Positions 25,983 through 39,200 of a stretch of 64,000 nt of DNA are shown here, piece by piece. This DNA comes from Pempheris klunzingeri (Eukaryota > Chordata > Actinopteri > Acropomatiformes > Pempheridae). The translations under genes and the position numbers were made by a program. The notes beneath the pieces are model-generated. The model had not been told where the DNA came from. It saw only the letters and a program-made list of their open reading frames with translations, and searched no databases. The stretch spans positions 22,968,667 through 23,032,666 of the forward strand of contig NC_092018.1 in NCBI RefSeq assembly GCF_042242105.1. The letters are read 5' to 3'. Within the stretch, counting starts at the first letter, position 1; every line of letters starts with the position of its first letter.

Positions 25983-28884
25983 TCATATTCGGTTTCTTTT
26001 AAAGAGCTGACAGCCTGCAGTCTGCGCCTTACAAAAAAAAAAAAAACACGAGGAAGAAAAGTGGTTTCTAACCTTCAGGTCCAGTTTTGGAGCTCCTTTT
26101 GGGTGTGCCTCCTCTGTTTCCTCAAAGACCATCAGCTTATTCCTGAGCTGGATGGTCTGGGCTGACCTGGGCGGCTGCTGGCCATCGGGCGCGGCAGCCA
26201 GCATTTGACCTACAGGAACAAGTCGGTGGACCTGAGGAGGGGCAGTGGCCTTCTTCGCCTGGCGGTCACTGTCTGAGGCTGGCCAGCACAAACCTGGACC
26301 TGACAGGTCAGTGTCCGCCCCTGACAGGGAGCCCTTCCCTTCCCAATTCAAGTGAGACTGCAAAGCTGACGGCTTCAAAAGAGCTCTCTTCCTCGACTTG
26401 TCTTGTTCAGGTTTTTTCTAAACCACACAACACATTATATGGTTTAACTTAACTGCAGAAATTCACTGCACAAGTTACACGCCGTCTCACTGTGAGGTAA
26501 CTTGCTTTTCACCTCGTATTCAACAGATTTGTTCATCTCAGCAGAGGAGAGGAGAATCAGCTCTTTGACAGTTAGTCGAGGAGACTTGTGGTGGTTTGTG
26601 TGTGGTGGTGCACTGTGGTGGAAAAGACAGATGGGTACAGCGGGTCAGCACAGTGGATGACTAAAAATGGCTTTGATCGTCACAAAACACACTGAATGAG
26701 ATGGAGGAGAAACACACAAATAAATAACCATACAATCTAAAGGTTTGTTCATCAGAAGATACACTGTGATACTGGATGTCATTATATCATGTCTTTTTAA
26801 GTCACATTACACGTTTTAATTAATTCCACGCCATGCGGTTCTTCGTTTATGCTGTGTGAGGTTGTGTCACCACTACATGTCGTGTCATGTTTATCTCGCG
26901 TTGAATCACATTGTCACGTAACGCCAAACTCCCTGCTCAGCACTGCAGAAGCACTGTGCATCACCTGTGTTGGGAGTTATGACCTGGAAGGCGACAAGAC
27001 CTGGGAACCCACATCACTGAGGACTGGGGCGTGCTGGTGGAACTGGGCAAGGGGCTGGCGTCGACAGTCTTTAGCTGCAATAACAGTCAATGAGTCAGTT
27101 ACACAGAAGATAGCTGGTGCTATACAAACAGTACATGGACATAAAATACAATCTTCAATTAAGAAACAATTTCCTGTCTGCACATCAAAGTCTCCTTGGG
27201 CAAGACATTGAACCCCTGTATGTGTGTGTGGGTGAGTCGTTAGCTTCCTTCTGATGGTGGATTGGCAACGTGCCATCAGTGTATGAATGCTGCGTGAATG
27301 GGTGAATATAGTGTAGAAGCGCTTTGAGAAGTTGGAAGTACAGGCCATTCAAAAATCTTGTCAATCCCATAAACTCACCTGCAAACAGCAAATCATCTTG
27401 CCTCATTTTTTCCTACTTTTCTTTTTTTTTTTCTTTTGTTTCTGTGACTGTGTGGGAGTCCTGTCTCTCTATTCCGCCCCCCATATCACTGTGCAGGCCC
27501 TTGGTGACACACAGAACCCACCTTGACTGTCCTGTTGTCTCTGTGTGTTTCCAGATGAGTGGGCATGGCTGAGCTACGTTTTGGAATGTGGAGATTTTCT
27601 CTGCAGTGAAAGAAACAATTTGCTTCATTATTTTACATCTGTACTTCACACATAACCAACTTCAATGCTGTAGAATAAAAAAAAAAGCAAAATAAAAGCA
27701 CCATACCGTCTTCTTGGTCCCCTAATAAGAGTGTTGGAGGCAGCTTCTGAGAAATCATCTTCTTTGTGAAGAGGAAAGTCCCTACCTGACCCAGAGTCAG
27801 GCCACTCTGATGCATTAACCAGAGTGATGGCTGGAAACCTATCCTCTGGTAACAAAGACTAGTGTTACATCCAATACATCCGTTCTTTCATTAAAAGCAG
27901 CACCTTTAATCGATGGGCTGTGAGAGGGTTAGGAGTGTGCCCACCTTCAGAGCCCAGTGCGAAGGCCCCGCGAGGAGCTTTAGCCTTCACCTTTCGAGGT
28001 CTGCCTTCCTGGATTCGCCGCTGAGCCTCCCAGCAGTGGCTGTGGGAGCACAGAGGCCAGAGGCAGTGAGCTTCGTCCACAGTGGGACTGGGGGGGGCGC
28101 CCAGACCTGTGCTGGCTGAGGGCAGCAGCAGCAGAAGTGCTTCATCTGCCGGGACAGGGTACAGTATGGATAATGTGAAAGCATAAGCAATGTTAATTAT
28201 GAATTGCCACACATGGAGAACAGTGCTACATATGATTTGGGGGGGGGGAATCATTGTCCACATTTACTAAGCTTTGAGATTGTGGGGGGCCTGACTCCCT
28301 ACTACTGTGAACAGTAATATGACAGCTGGGAAGAGGTTCCCCCCCCCCCCAGGGTGTTACCAGCAGGAAGTAAGTGCTGTGGAGTGAGCTATCACTCTGT
28401 CATCAGTTAGGAGGTACAGGACACTGGTAGCAGCTAGCAGATATCTCCAAGTAGAAAGTCCCTGATCAGTGGAGGCAGACATGTTACTGCATGAAATGAA
28501 CAGGTGTTACTGAGCCTTCAGGCTGTCTATGAACCGACCTTTAATGTTACCAGCAACACACGTGCTTTTACTGCTATGACAAGTCAAAATGTGTGCTGAG
28601 GAAACCGTCTGTTCAGAACACACACGTTAGCAGGAGCTTCGAAACAAGGCCGGACACGGCTAAAGGATTCACTGCTAAGCTAGCAGGAGCAGAGCGACGT
28701 GATGTCCGAGCTGCTGTGGTTTCAGAGAGGCCCATCACTTCTGTCCCTCTGTTTTATTTAAGCTGAGCTATTTAAGCTATTTAAGCTAGCCAAACCAATA
28801 GAAAACACTCAGCTTTCCCGTGACAGTAACCAAATGGCTTTCTTTCTACTTACTGTCAGATTTATGCAGTCTGGTCCAACTCAT
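25983..28884 (-). CDS. Uncharacterised protein resembling human C9orf43
   Basis: Hand-built model with consistent phases: 28884-28854 (MSWTRLHKSD, with an ideal GCCGCC before ATG), 28145-27945, 27845-27707, 26612-26513 and 26417-26073. The second exon carries C-x4-C-x4-C-W (CLWPLCSHSHCW) followed by RRIQEGRPR; the third starts with FPAITLVNASEW. As I remember it, human C9orf43 has CGFAVCQHPQCW, RRIERGHPR and then LTVVN in the same order, and it maps near FKBP15 at 9q32, so orthology is likely. Function is unknown, and no catalytic motif or membrane segment is visible. The 3' end is uncertain: the fifth exon may splice at 26073 (gttaga) to an unseen exon, or read on through a poly-T stretch to a stop at 25983 (about 301 aa). 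It lies about 1.4 kb downstream of the fkbp15 stop codon. Confidence 0.6.
27036..27345 (+). repeat. Interspersed repeat copy sharing sequence with 29380-29679
   Basis: Starts ggtggaactgggcaaggggc, continues through atagctggtgctatacaaac, and joins the cttgggcaagacattgaacc phrase and a gcgctttgagaagttgg end. A second copy lies at 29380-29679 with about 100 nt extra in the middle. The copy here is inside an intron of the C9orf43-like gene. Confidence 0.7.
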
Positions 28885-28925
28885 GGCGGCGCTTCTGTTG
28901 CATGGCAACAGTGTAAGCAGAGGGT

Positions 28926-28942
28926 CCAGCGCCCCCTGCTGG
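28926..28942 (-). promoter_or_regulatory. Strong CTCF-like motif at the C9orf43-like promoter
   Basis: The minus strand reads CCAGCAGGGGGCGCTGG, matching the core CTCF consensus CCA(G/C)(C/T)AGRKGGCRS. It lies about 42 nt upstream of the inferred start codon, so it is in or beside the promoter. Binding is inferred from the motif only. Confidence 0.5.
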
Positions 28943-28980
28943 TCTGTGGCTGTTATCCCCAACACAAAAAGGTATTATCA

Positions 28981-29264
28981 TGTGCATACTACTGTACACA
29001 CTCCTGACTCTACACACTACTGTGCATACTACTGTACACACTCCTGACTGTACACACTACTGTGCATAATCCTGTACACACTCCTGTGCACACTCCTGTG
29101 CACACTCCTGACTGTACACACTACTGTACACTCTCCTGACTGTACACACTACTGTACACTCTCCTGACTGTACACACTCCTGACTGTGCACACTCCTGTA
29201 CACACTCCTGACTGTACACACTCCTGTGCACACTCCTGACTGTACACACTCCTGACTGTACACA
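28981..29264. repeat. Composite minisatellite of 12- and 16-nt units
   Basis: About 284 nt of tandem units built from actcctgtrcac (12 nt) and actcctgactgtacac (16 nt), differing by a 4-nt GACT insertion and mixed irregularly, with some actactgtacac variants. It sits between the fkbp15 3' end and the C9orf43-like promoter. The open frame across it on the minus strand is a by-product of the repeat. Confidence 0.9.
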
Positions 29265-29310
29265 GTGTGCACATCTCTCTAGAAATTATTTAATTAAAAA
29301 CAACTTACAC

Positions 29311-29748
29311 ATGAATGCACTTTGATAATCAAAAGACATCACATTCAGTAAATAGGACTCAAGGACAATGTTTCAAGAGGGTGGAACTGGGCAAGGGGCT
29401 GGTGTCGACAGTCTTCAGCTGCAATAACAATGAGTCAATAACACTGATTATACAGATGATAGCTGGTACCATACAAACAGTACATTGAAAATACATCTTC
29501 AATTGAGAAACAATTTATAAATAAGTAACTGCACTGTATTTGGCTAATCTAGTGAATTAACCATCTGAGAAATGTGGCTCAGAGGTAGGATGATTTTTAT
29601 ACTATAGCAGTAGAAATTGGTTGTCTGCACATCAAAGTCTCCTTGGGCAAGACATTGAACCCCTGTATGAGTGTTACAAATGAATGCACTTTGATATTCA
29701 AAAGACATCACATTCAGTAAATAGGATTCGAGGACAATGTTTCGAGAG
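29311..29748. repeat. Repeat B flanked by two direct copies of a 70-nt sequence
   Basis: A (29311-29380) and A' (29680-29748) share atgaatgcactttgat, then aaaagacatcacattcagta and an aggacaatgttt end, with about 6 differences. Between them lies element B, whose other copy is at 27036. The A-B-A' arrangement looks either like an insertion with a long target duplication or like a small tandem duplication. Confidence 0.75.
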
Positions 29749-29854
29749 TTGCTAAAATCTGTAATATGACACTAAATGCTGACAAAACTGATGAAAACAG
29801 ACAAAACTAATTGACCAACCAAGACAAGAGATAAACGTCATGTTTTCCATTTCA

Positions 29855-29860
29855 TTTATT
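29855..29860 (-). terminator. fkbp15: Candidate poly(A) signal of fkbp15
   Basis: AATAAA on the minus strand (tttatt on plus), about 407 nt after the fkbp15 stop codon at 30269-30267. No better hexamer was seen between the stop codon and this point. Confidence 0.5.
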
Positions 29861-30266
29861 TTCTGGAATGAATTTCAGATTAGCAAAAATGTGTAAAAGT
29901 TATATTCTCAAAGCAGCAACTAATTATTAAAAACCATGTAATCTCTGAAACCACTGACGACAGGATGATTCAACAAACTAATCTGCTACAGTGCCATGTA
30001 AAAATCTGGGATTGAACTGTGTCACTAAAAGATATCGCATAATTCAGGAAACGTATTTGTTTTGATTCTTCGGTGAATTACGGGGCTTGTTATTTCAACC
30101 AAAACCCAGAGCCTCCAGGATGCTGTCAGCTTTCTCCGTCCAACCGAGTCCATCAGCCGAGGCCTCTCTCTTCTTCCTGACTGCTCCACAGGGCAGAGGC
30201 AGCCGGGAACGTCCCTCAAACCTGTTTTAAAGTTTAGATGCAGACTTGCATTACTCCGTTGCCATC

Positions 30267-33200
30267 TCAGTTCAGCCAGTCCAGATCATCGTCGTCCTCC
30301 TCATCGCCAAACAGAGGGGCTGGGGGGGGGCGCCCCTTCAAGCTCTGGACACAAACAGGAGATGAGAAAACATGAATCCTGTCCATCAGTGTTGTGATGA
30401 TGGATTTAGATCACGTAGAACAGAGCTGAATCTTTTTAAAGCAGCGTTATGTTAGCATTTGAACATCGGCGAGTGACTTAACAATGAGACAAAACGCGGG
30501 GGGATGGGCTGGGGTCGGGAGGGGTCACGCAGAGTGCTGAATCAAACTTGAGGGCTTAGACTGAACTCTGCAGATCTTTCCTCACCATCTCATCCTCCTC
30601 CTCTTCCTCGCTGGGTGCCGTGGGGGGTTTAGCAGGAGTTGTGATGTGGAAAAATGCCTCCTCTCCATTTTCCTCAGCCAGTCCCACAGTCAGACTGAGA
30701 GAATAGCAGGGGGGGGATGAAGCAAGCAAGAAAGAACCGTTCAGAAAGGCAGTTAGTTAGGAACAGATGCATACATTGATAGAGATGGAGGGCACAAATA
30801 TGTTCCAACTGTAGTCAAATTAAATAAAATCTGGTTCTATCAAGCTGGAAGTTACGTTATATGGGCCTTTAACACTGGATCGAAGAACATGTTACTTAGT
30901 CTGCAGGTTAAAATCACTTCTTACTTCATATGAGCACATGTTATTTTATTCATTGTGTTCTAAAGGACACCAAAAGTTTTTGGATTTAGTCCCTTTCATT
31001 CCCACCAGCTGTTGGTTTCCTCACATCCACTACAGCTTGGACATTTTTCAACTTTGGCCACAGTGGTTTGGTGGTGCAGATGCAGTGTGAGACCACCTCC
31101 ATCCCACCAGTTGTACTGGAATCAGCAATTAAAAAGACTTTACTGACTGAAGGATAATCTGGTGTAGTAACTGTTCCTGCCAGGACTCACCTTGTGCCCT
31201 CTCCTGAGCTGTTTTGAAGTGCATTTGGTGGTGGAGGTGGGTTGGCTGGGGGTCCATAGGCTTCCTGAGAAGCAGTATTCATTTCTCCTGCGTGCTCTCC
31301 ATCATCCGCACTCTTCTCATTCACCTCGCTGCCCTCTGCCACACTTCTGTCCGACACCGTTTCCTGTCCAGCCTCAGGTGGCGGACTCTCATCAGGCTCC
31401 ACATCCGATTCTGCACACCTGTTGGTGTCTCTTTCCTCTCTGGAGGCTTCAGAAGCAGAGTGCTCTGCCTCTTCCTGCTCTGCTTTAGACTCTACCGATG
31501 CGGTCTCTTGTGGTTTTGGTTCAGCGGATAAAACTGGATGGAGATCAGCGGCCTCTAATGCCTCCTCATCGGTTACTGTCTCTTTCTCCTTCTCTGCTGC
31601 TACTTCCTGATCCATCTGGGTCTCCCTGACTTGGTTAGAATCCAAATCAAGGGCTTGTCCTTCTTGCTCTTTCACCTCTCTCTCTCCATTCACATGTTCA
31701 TTCTGATGAGGTGTCTCCTCTCTTTGTTTCACATGGTCACTTTCTTCTTCCTCCACTTCCTCTTTGTTCTTACTCGTTCTGAGTGAAGATCCGTCTGTGC
31801 CACTGAGCAGCTGCAGAGTTACATTCTGGGAAAAAAAAAAAACATCCATAGGACAATCCATACGTTTATATGACTTTGACCATTTGCAAAACATGTCATT
31901 AATCAGATCTGTTGACTTTCCAGGCTGCCCCACGAAGGCTGCGTTGGCCTTTGTGTGGAAAAAGCACTTACCTTAATGGTAGTGACAATCACCCCCAGCA
32001 CAGCCTGGCCACTGTAAGACTCACTGAGGTCAAACTCCCCTCGCAGAGAATGAAACACTCCGTTCATCACGCGCTTCACCTGCAAGTGCACATATAGCTC
32101 AGCTCACTTTCGCTGCTCAAAAAGTGACGAGTAATGCCACACGCACACCTTAAATTTCTGCCTACAAAACAGACTTCTACATGAACCTATCATCAAACTG
32201 AGGCACAGGTTGTACCTCAACTGTGAGCTCTGACATGAACAAATAAATGAACACCCCGCCTGCAGAAAGTTCTGCTCTTGGCATAAATAATCTTGCTGAA
32301 GAAAACTGTTATTTATTTATTGTTGAACTGTTTCAGCGTATACATTTGAATAACAAAATGGCTGTGTTTACAAGGTTGTCAAAAATGTTACACAGAACAA
32401 TTGATCTTTTTGTCACAGTGCTTAAAATGCATTCTAAAATCACATAAAATTGGAACACCTGCATCGTATTGTAATGCAATATGACAAACCTTTCTTAATT
32501 CCTACATTTCTGAAGATTTATTATGCCGAATTTCCCCAAATGATCCGTTGCAACTACACAAAGACCTAAAACAAGAGGCAGTTTGTTGGTGAAGTTGTTT
32601 ACTACCTTGACATGTAATTATTTCTCTCTCATGGCGCATCTTAAATCTTCATATTCAAAATGTCATTGAATATTTCGAGCTGGGGACACATTTTTCTGCA
32701 GTCTAATGGAAACTTATATAAATGTTAGTACTACTGTACTCCAACAGGTGCACAGTCCACAGGGGTTTATAGTGTGCATCACTATACGAACTGAAAGATA
32801 TAAAGCCCTGTCCACTACACAGTGGGTAAGATATTATATGTTATACTATGTACAGTGCTTAACAAATGTATCAGACCAGCTGTCATAAAAACGAGAAAAC
32901 ACAAATATTTTAGAAATCTGTCAAAAACTTGTTTCAAATTAAACATTGTATTATTATTTATTAGGCAAATAACAAACTGGAACAACTAAATAGTCCTTAT
33001 TCACATATTTGAACCAAAAATCTTAATATTTAGTTTGACCTCCTTTGGCCCTGATTGTTTTCATGGACTTTTCCACCGTCTCTTTTGTTATTGAGCTCCA
33101 AATAGTTCCTAGCTGTTGCCAGAGACTTGCTTTGGATTAAACGTGTGTGTGATCTATTTTTTAATTCAATAAAGATCAGATCTGTTCGATAGGATTCAAA

Positions 33201-36200
33201 TCTGGACTTTGACTTGGCCAGTCCATCAGTTCCACTACTCCAGATTCCTTTTACATCATTTCAAATACAAAAAAATCATAAAAATCATTCTGATTAAAGA
33301 GCTTGCACATACTGGTAGATTACCATTACAGAAATTAAAAAAATATTTTGGTAATCAGCAATACTGTTGTATAGTGTTGTATGTTGCGGGCAGCACATAC
33401 TTCAACACAACAACGCTGTTCATTTCAGTTTACTGCAGAACAGTTGTACTGTACTGGATTAGAATGAGCAAGCATTGATTATATTACATCCGCTGTAGCT
33501 CGTGACTTCCTGTTTACTGGTGGTGAAACGCAAGCTGGGAACTAAGAGTGGGAGGGACTGAAGGCTCAGCCATCTTTCACTGACATCTGGAGGTGGTGAG
33601 GTGCTACTGCTGATCATTTGTGTCATGGTGACTAAGTGACACTCCTCTCTGATCTCATTTCATTGCTTCACGTCTGTTCATGCGCGACTCCTTACCTCTG
33701 CTGCAGTGTCTCCTGGACTCTCCTGATTTGCCAGTTTCTTCTCCAGTTCAGCCACTCTTCTTTCCAGTTCCTCCCTTACAGCCGCTCCTTGCTGCTCCAA
33801 GGCTGTGTACTAACAGAGAAGAACATGCAGAATCACATTTTTTTTTTTTTTTTCATGTTTGTGTTTGAGCGTGGAGGAAGGGGTGGTACAGATGTAACCG
33901 AGAACATTAAAAGCAGTAAGCAATAATCTTCCTTGACAATAAATAGCAGTTATGTGTGCAAACGTGACATCCCTGTGACTTCCCTGACAAATGCATTCCC
34001 TGCCAATGACGACCAGTTAATCTTATTAGAAGTACAGCCTGACAGGCAACCATCTTACTTTTTCCTGAAGGGTTTGCAGCTCTTGGGTCTGGCAGTGGTG
34101 TTGTTCTGCATCTCTCTCTTGCTTCAGAGCCGTAAACTGTTGAGTGTGAGAGGACAAAAAGAAGGCCACATCATACGTATGCTCACACTTATATCACACT
34201 ACCAACAACCTGAGGTGTTTTTAAAACTCTGCTGCTGATCAAATAAAAAAAAAAAAACAGACAGAGACAAAGTTGCAGCAGATATCTAATGTAAAACATA
34301 CACAGTTCAAAAGTATAAGTTCTGTGTTTTCTTCTACCCTGATGACTGAACATATCTAATCTTTTTCTACAGCAAGTGGTTTCATTTTGTAAACAGTAAC
34401 AGTAGGTACAACTGACTAACCATCAGTTAGTATTAAAGTGACCGTAATGTGGACAATTTGAGTTCTTCTTTAAAGACAATAACCAGTGAGACAAACTCTC
34501 TGATTTAAGTGTATGGACCTGTGTGTGTTTGTGTTTTTTCTCGTGGCTACTTTGGCTACCTTTTCCTGTAGCTGGGTCAGCACAGCCGTCTGCTCCGTTA
34601 GCTCAGCCAGCTCTTTACTGTGCTGAGCTTTAGCAGAGGCGAGCATCTGCTCACACTTCCCCTTCCACTCCTCCTCCAGCTCCGCCTGCAGCTGAGCCAA
34701 CTGCGACACATACACGGTGTATTAGTTGTACGTAAGGCCCAGCTAGTAATGTAGACACTTGAAATGATCACTTCCACAAAATATCTTTAAATAACTGGTC
34801 CGGGTGACATTTAAGAGTCCAGAGACTGATTTCAAATTGTTAAAGCATCACATTATCACCGATATTCCCTCAGTATATTCTTTGCTGAGAAGCCCTTTCA
34901 CTGGATGCAACCTGCTCGGATGAAGCATTGTCAGTGCTGGTCCTGGCCTTGCGAAGTTGAGCTCGGAGGTTATCCAGCTCCTGCTGGCTGCTCTTGCGTA
35001 GCTCCTCCACCTCCTCATCCCGATGCTGCCTCTCAGCCTGCCACTTCTTCTTCCTTTCCAACAGTGTCTTAAGGGGACAGCAACCAATTGTTCATCAGCA
35101 TTTAGACATCACTGATTTCCCCATTTCAAAACCTACTGCCCGATCTCCTTCTACACCTAAACAGTTGTTTAACATATCCTCCTTTGCATGGAGACTTCTG
35201 TGAGCTGTGATGTTAACTGTCAGGACAAAAACAGGAGTACACTTACTCGTTCTAGACTCTCTTTATCACTCTTGAAGTCCTGCAGTTCTTCCTCCATGTT
35301 GTTGACTCTCTGCTCCATCTCTTTGCGTCTCTGCTTCTCTGAGCGGTACTGAACCTGGGCCCTCTCTGCCTCCTCCTTCAGCTCTGAAGCACACAAACAC
35401 AGCCATGTTACACTCGTGTTTCTTTACTGTCTTTACTTGTTGTCCACGTTATCTTGGGCCAACATGGCCTGGGTCTGTTAGCGTGGAACCTTTACGCCCA
35501 GGGAACATGCTCTTTGTAAACGCTTACCTTGATGTTACGGTGATGATTTGACATAAGTATTTTTCTGTTTTTTCTGTTTATCTGGATTGTCTATCAAAGC
35601 AACACATTCTTAAACCCAAACCCGTCACGTAATGCAGGATTAGTCACACATCTGAATCACGATCAACACATTTCATGGTGGGCCTCATACATTTACTCAT
35701 TTTGAGATTTGAATGATAATTTAATTTTTTAGAGATACCAGTAGTAAAGTGATGATCTCCTCAACCAGTCATACACGTGCTAATCATGGTTATGACGTTC
35801 AAAATAAGAGCACACTCGAGAGCACTTGTTTGGGATGACGTCTAAACAAGCATTCATCTGTTGATACTCTCAATAAATCACATTAAAAGACCAAAGTGTG
35901 ATATGCCTTCTTCTTCTGTGCCATACAGCTCCGTTGTTGTTCAGCTACTACTAAAAATACATCAGTGAGCCTAACGTTAGTACTGGGTGACATTTTCCCT
36001 CACTACCACACACACACACACACACACACTGTGGTTTATTTTAAATCCCACACACACCTTCGTGCAGGCCAAAATACTCACATGAGCACCAAATGCAGAT
36101 TAATCCACTGCTGAAAATAGTTCACAACAAATTAACTGTTTCTTCCTGTTTGAGTAATGTTTGCTAACAGTGACCAGTTGTTTCAGGAAATTGAGCCTTT

Positions 36201-39200
36201 TGTAAAAATGAAACTTTATATTTGAGACCAATCGGAGTTGAACAAGATGAGAAGTGACAGAATTGATTTAGTCAGCATAGTTAAAGTATGTATGAAGAGC
36301 TGGCTAAATGTAACCACATACACTCCCGTCGCTATTTTATTAGTTTGTTTTGTTGAAGATTATGTTGATTACTGTTTGTTTGTAAGGTTCAACCGCAGAC
36401 CTGCCGGCCGGCGGATTCACACCTGGGGCCTTTCTGAGTGGAGTTAGCGTGTTCTCTCCGAGTACAGTCCAAAGACATGGAGGTTAATCGGTGACTCTAA
36501 ATTGCCCGTAGGTGTGAGTGTTTGTCTGTCAGTCCTGTGATTGACCGACGACCAGTCCAGGGTGCACCCCGCCTCTCTAAAGTCAGCTGGGGTTGGCTCC
36601 AGCCCCCCCTGCAACACTTAAGGATAAGCGTATAGACAATGGATGGATGGATGGATGCTAGTTTGTTTGGTTTTTTTTAGAGATTTGTGAATTCAACCGC
36701 ATCGGTCATTTGGATGCTGTAATTTGGGCTGGTGTTGATTCGCATTTACCTGAGAGATGCTGCAAATAATTTGTCCTCCCGGTTTAATTGAGTGAGGGTA
36801 GACTTAATATTAGAAGGCGTCACAGTCTAAAGCTTCCAAACTAATCACAAAGTTTAACACCTCTCTCGAAGTTTCAACAAAAACAGAACGCTCGGTCTTT
36901 TTCGTAACGTGATCTTTTGTAACTATGAGATCAAATTACATTTCATTTGCAATTTTCCATTCCAATAGAAACATCAACACAAACCTTCCAGCTGTGTTTC
37001 CATGGCAGCGATGCGTTGGCTGTGGGTCTCACTGTCCTGCTGCGCCGACATCAGTTTGCTCTGCAGCTCCATAGCCTTCTGCTGGTGAGCTGAAGCCTCC
37101 AGCTGCAGCTGAGACAGCCGGGACGTGGACAAAGCCAGATCCTCCGTCAGATGAACCTGATGGCGACAGAGGCGGGAGAGGGTGAGAGGAAAGGATGTAC
37201 TAGTGTGGCGATCTGCAGCAAAGTAAAAACCCAGGCCACACAGAGACGGTGTAACGACAGAGTGACTGCTGGGATGAGTGGCTACTGGTGCTAGTGGTGT
37301 GAGCAGCGTGCCCCTGTGGGAGAAAAATGGTGAGTGATGACTGATGGAAGAGGAGACAGAAAGGGGAAAAAGAAGAAAGGTCAGTTAATGAGGTATGATA
37401 TAAACAGGATGATTCCAGTGGCAGTGGTCAGATCTGGGCCAAATAGTAGCTCCACACGATTCTTCACATTTTGTGCAGCGTGTTTGGAAGTGGGGGGGGT
37501 CATCAGGAAAAACCATATAGTCAGATCCGCTGTTAAGTCCCAGCATTGCATGCCTGCCTAAATTTACTCCTGCCCTGTAACTTGAGTGGTAGAATGGACC
37601 ATTTACTTTCTCAGGGACTTTGTTGTGTTCCCTCTCAATGGATATCTCAAACATCTTTGCTTTGTTTGCCCCAAAACAGCTGCTGAATTCACTTTGTTTT
37701 TCTGATTTTGCAGACACTATTTGACCCCAGTCTGGTAGAGGTACACAGAAAAAACAGGCTCACCTGGCCGGAGCCCAGGTCCTGAGGCAGTGCATGCTGA
37801 GAAGAGAGAGCAGTAAATGCTAGATTTTCCTTAGAGCAGCAAAGCAGCGTAAAAAAGGCAGAGAGAGGGTGGCACAGAGTGACGAACTTATCATTAGCAT
37901 CAGATTTGTAACAGGATACAGACAGCAAATGATTAAAAACAAAACAACACTATCTCCACCGATAGTGCTGAATATGAAGTGTGTTACTCAGGAGAAAATC
38001 TCCATGTGAAGGTCTGATAGCGTTTTTAGTTTTGGAAAGTTTCCAATCATCACTGTCCTGTGAAGAGGACAGGCCCTATTTTCAGCTGTGTGACTATACA
38101 TTTTTAGATAATCATTATCTAGAGAAAGAAACAGAATGTTGTATTGAATCCACAAAGTTTCCCCTTAATCCTTCGGTTTATCTGGAAAACTTATTATTAC
38201 CAAATTTGGAGATTTGTCTCCACAACGTGACAAAATGTGAAAAAGAAGTTTAAAACCTTTTATAGAAACATGTGAAAATGACAAAACGAAGGACTGTTCA
38301 TCTAATTTTCTTTTTCGACCTTTGAGACCAAACATCCAATGTGAAATGGTGAATAAATGTAGTTTTTACAAGTAAAAATAGATCTTGAAAATGGAAAATT
38401 AAGGTTGTAGAAGAGAACAGCTGCACGCTCACAGTAGACACACAGAGTATTAACTTGTAAAACCCTCCATTTCCTTTGTGCTTTGGCCGGACAGATAGTG
38501 GCTTTTTGAGGTTGACACCAATACTAATGTTTAACAGTAAAACAATCTAATATATTGGCTGATGGTCGCTAAAGAGCCTATAATATGTACCAAGCAGGAC
38601 ATTTTACAGTTAGAAAATAAAACACATCGGTGCTCTCTGCTGGACAAACTGTGCAATGTAGACACGGTGTCTAAACAACCTCGAATATATCTTTGACATT
38701 ATCGTGCTGACGTTTTTTTTGTCACTTATCGACACCAACGTGGATACGCCTGATCAAAATCTTTGGTCCTGGTCCAACTGACACATCGGCTGGATTCAAC
38801 TTTGGATCAATCCTTGAAATGCTGACAGTGAAATGCTGTGAGTTTTCAGATGTTATTATAAAACCATTATATAAACCAAATCCACAGTCTAAAAGGTACG
38901 TTCGCACACTCCACTTGGTTGATGTGACGCTGTATCGAGACTAGCTCTGCTGCATTACAGGCTCTGACCACATGATCAGGCAAATGGCTTAAATGTCAAT
39001 ACCTTGCTGTATGTGATGGTTTGGGTCCATCACTATCTCATGACTGGCAGCGGAGTCTGTCAGCATTGCAAGACAGTGATATCATGCTCGTTATAGTGTT
39101 AATGCACAAGCGACCTACAGTCCCGATGGTTGCGCTTTTCACCGCTGAAGACCAATCCTCACCTTGTCCTGCTCTGCCTGCAAGAGTCTGGCCTGGTTCT

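Larger units (their letters stand above)
13500..26072. other. Gene-free 12.5 kb interval between the ccn1-like and C9orf43-like genes
   Basis: No exon with family similarity or good splice context was found on either strand. Contents: (CA)n at 14281-14302, very G-rich runs at 15829-15905 and 16080-16096, (GT)n at 22769-22797, poly(A) runs at 20721-20734 and 24906-24919, and a dispersed repeat at about 24050-24225. The longest open frames here (15691-16203 and its opposite strand) are artefacts of the G/C-skewed tract. Its upstream position makes it a plausible place for ccn1 enhancers, but none can be shown. Confidence 0.6.

Noticed and set aside
28981..29264. Possible CRISPR array
   Set aside because: The units are contiguous 12/16-nt repeats without spacers, in a fish genome. 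It is a minisatellite.
29057..29272. Cys/Val/Ser-repeat open frame across the minisatellite
   Set aside because: The periodic protein simply follows the tandem DNA repeat, with no start context or neighbours.
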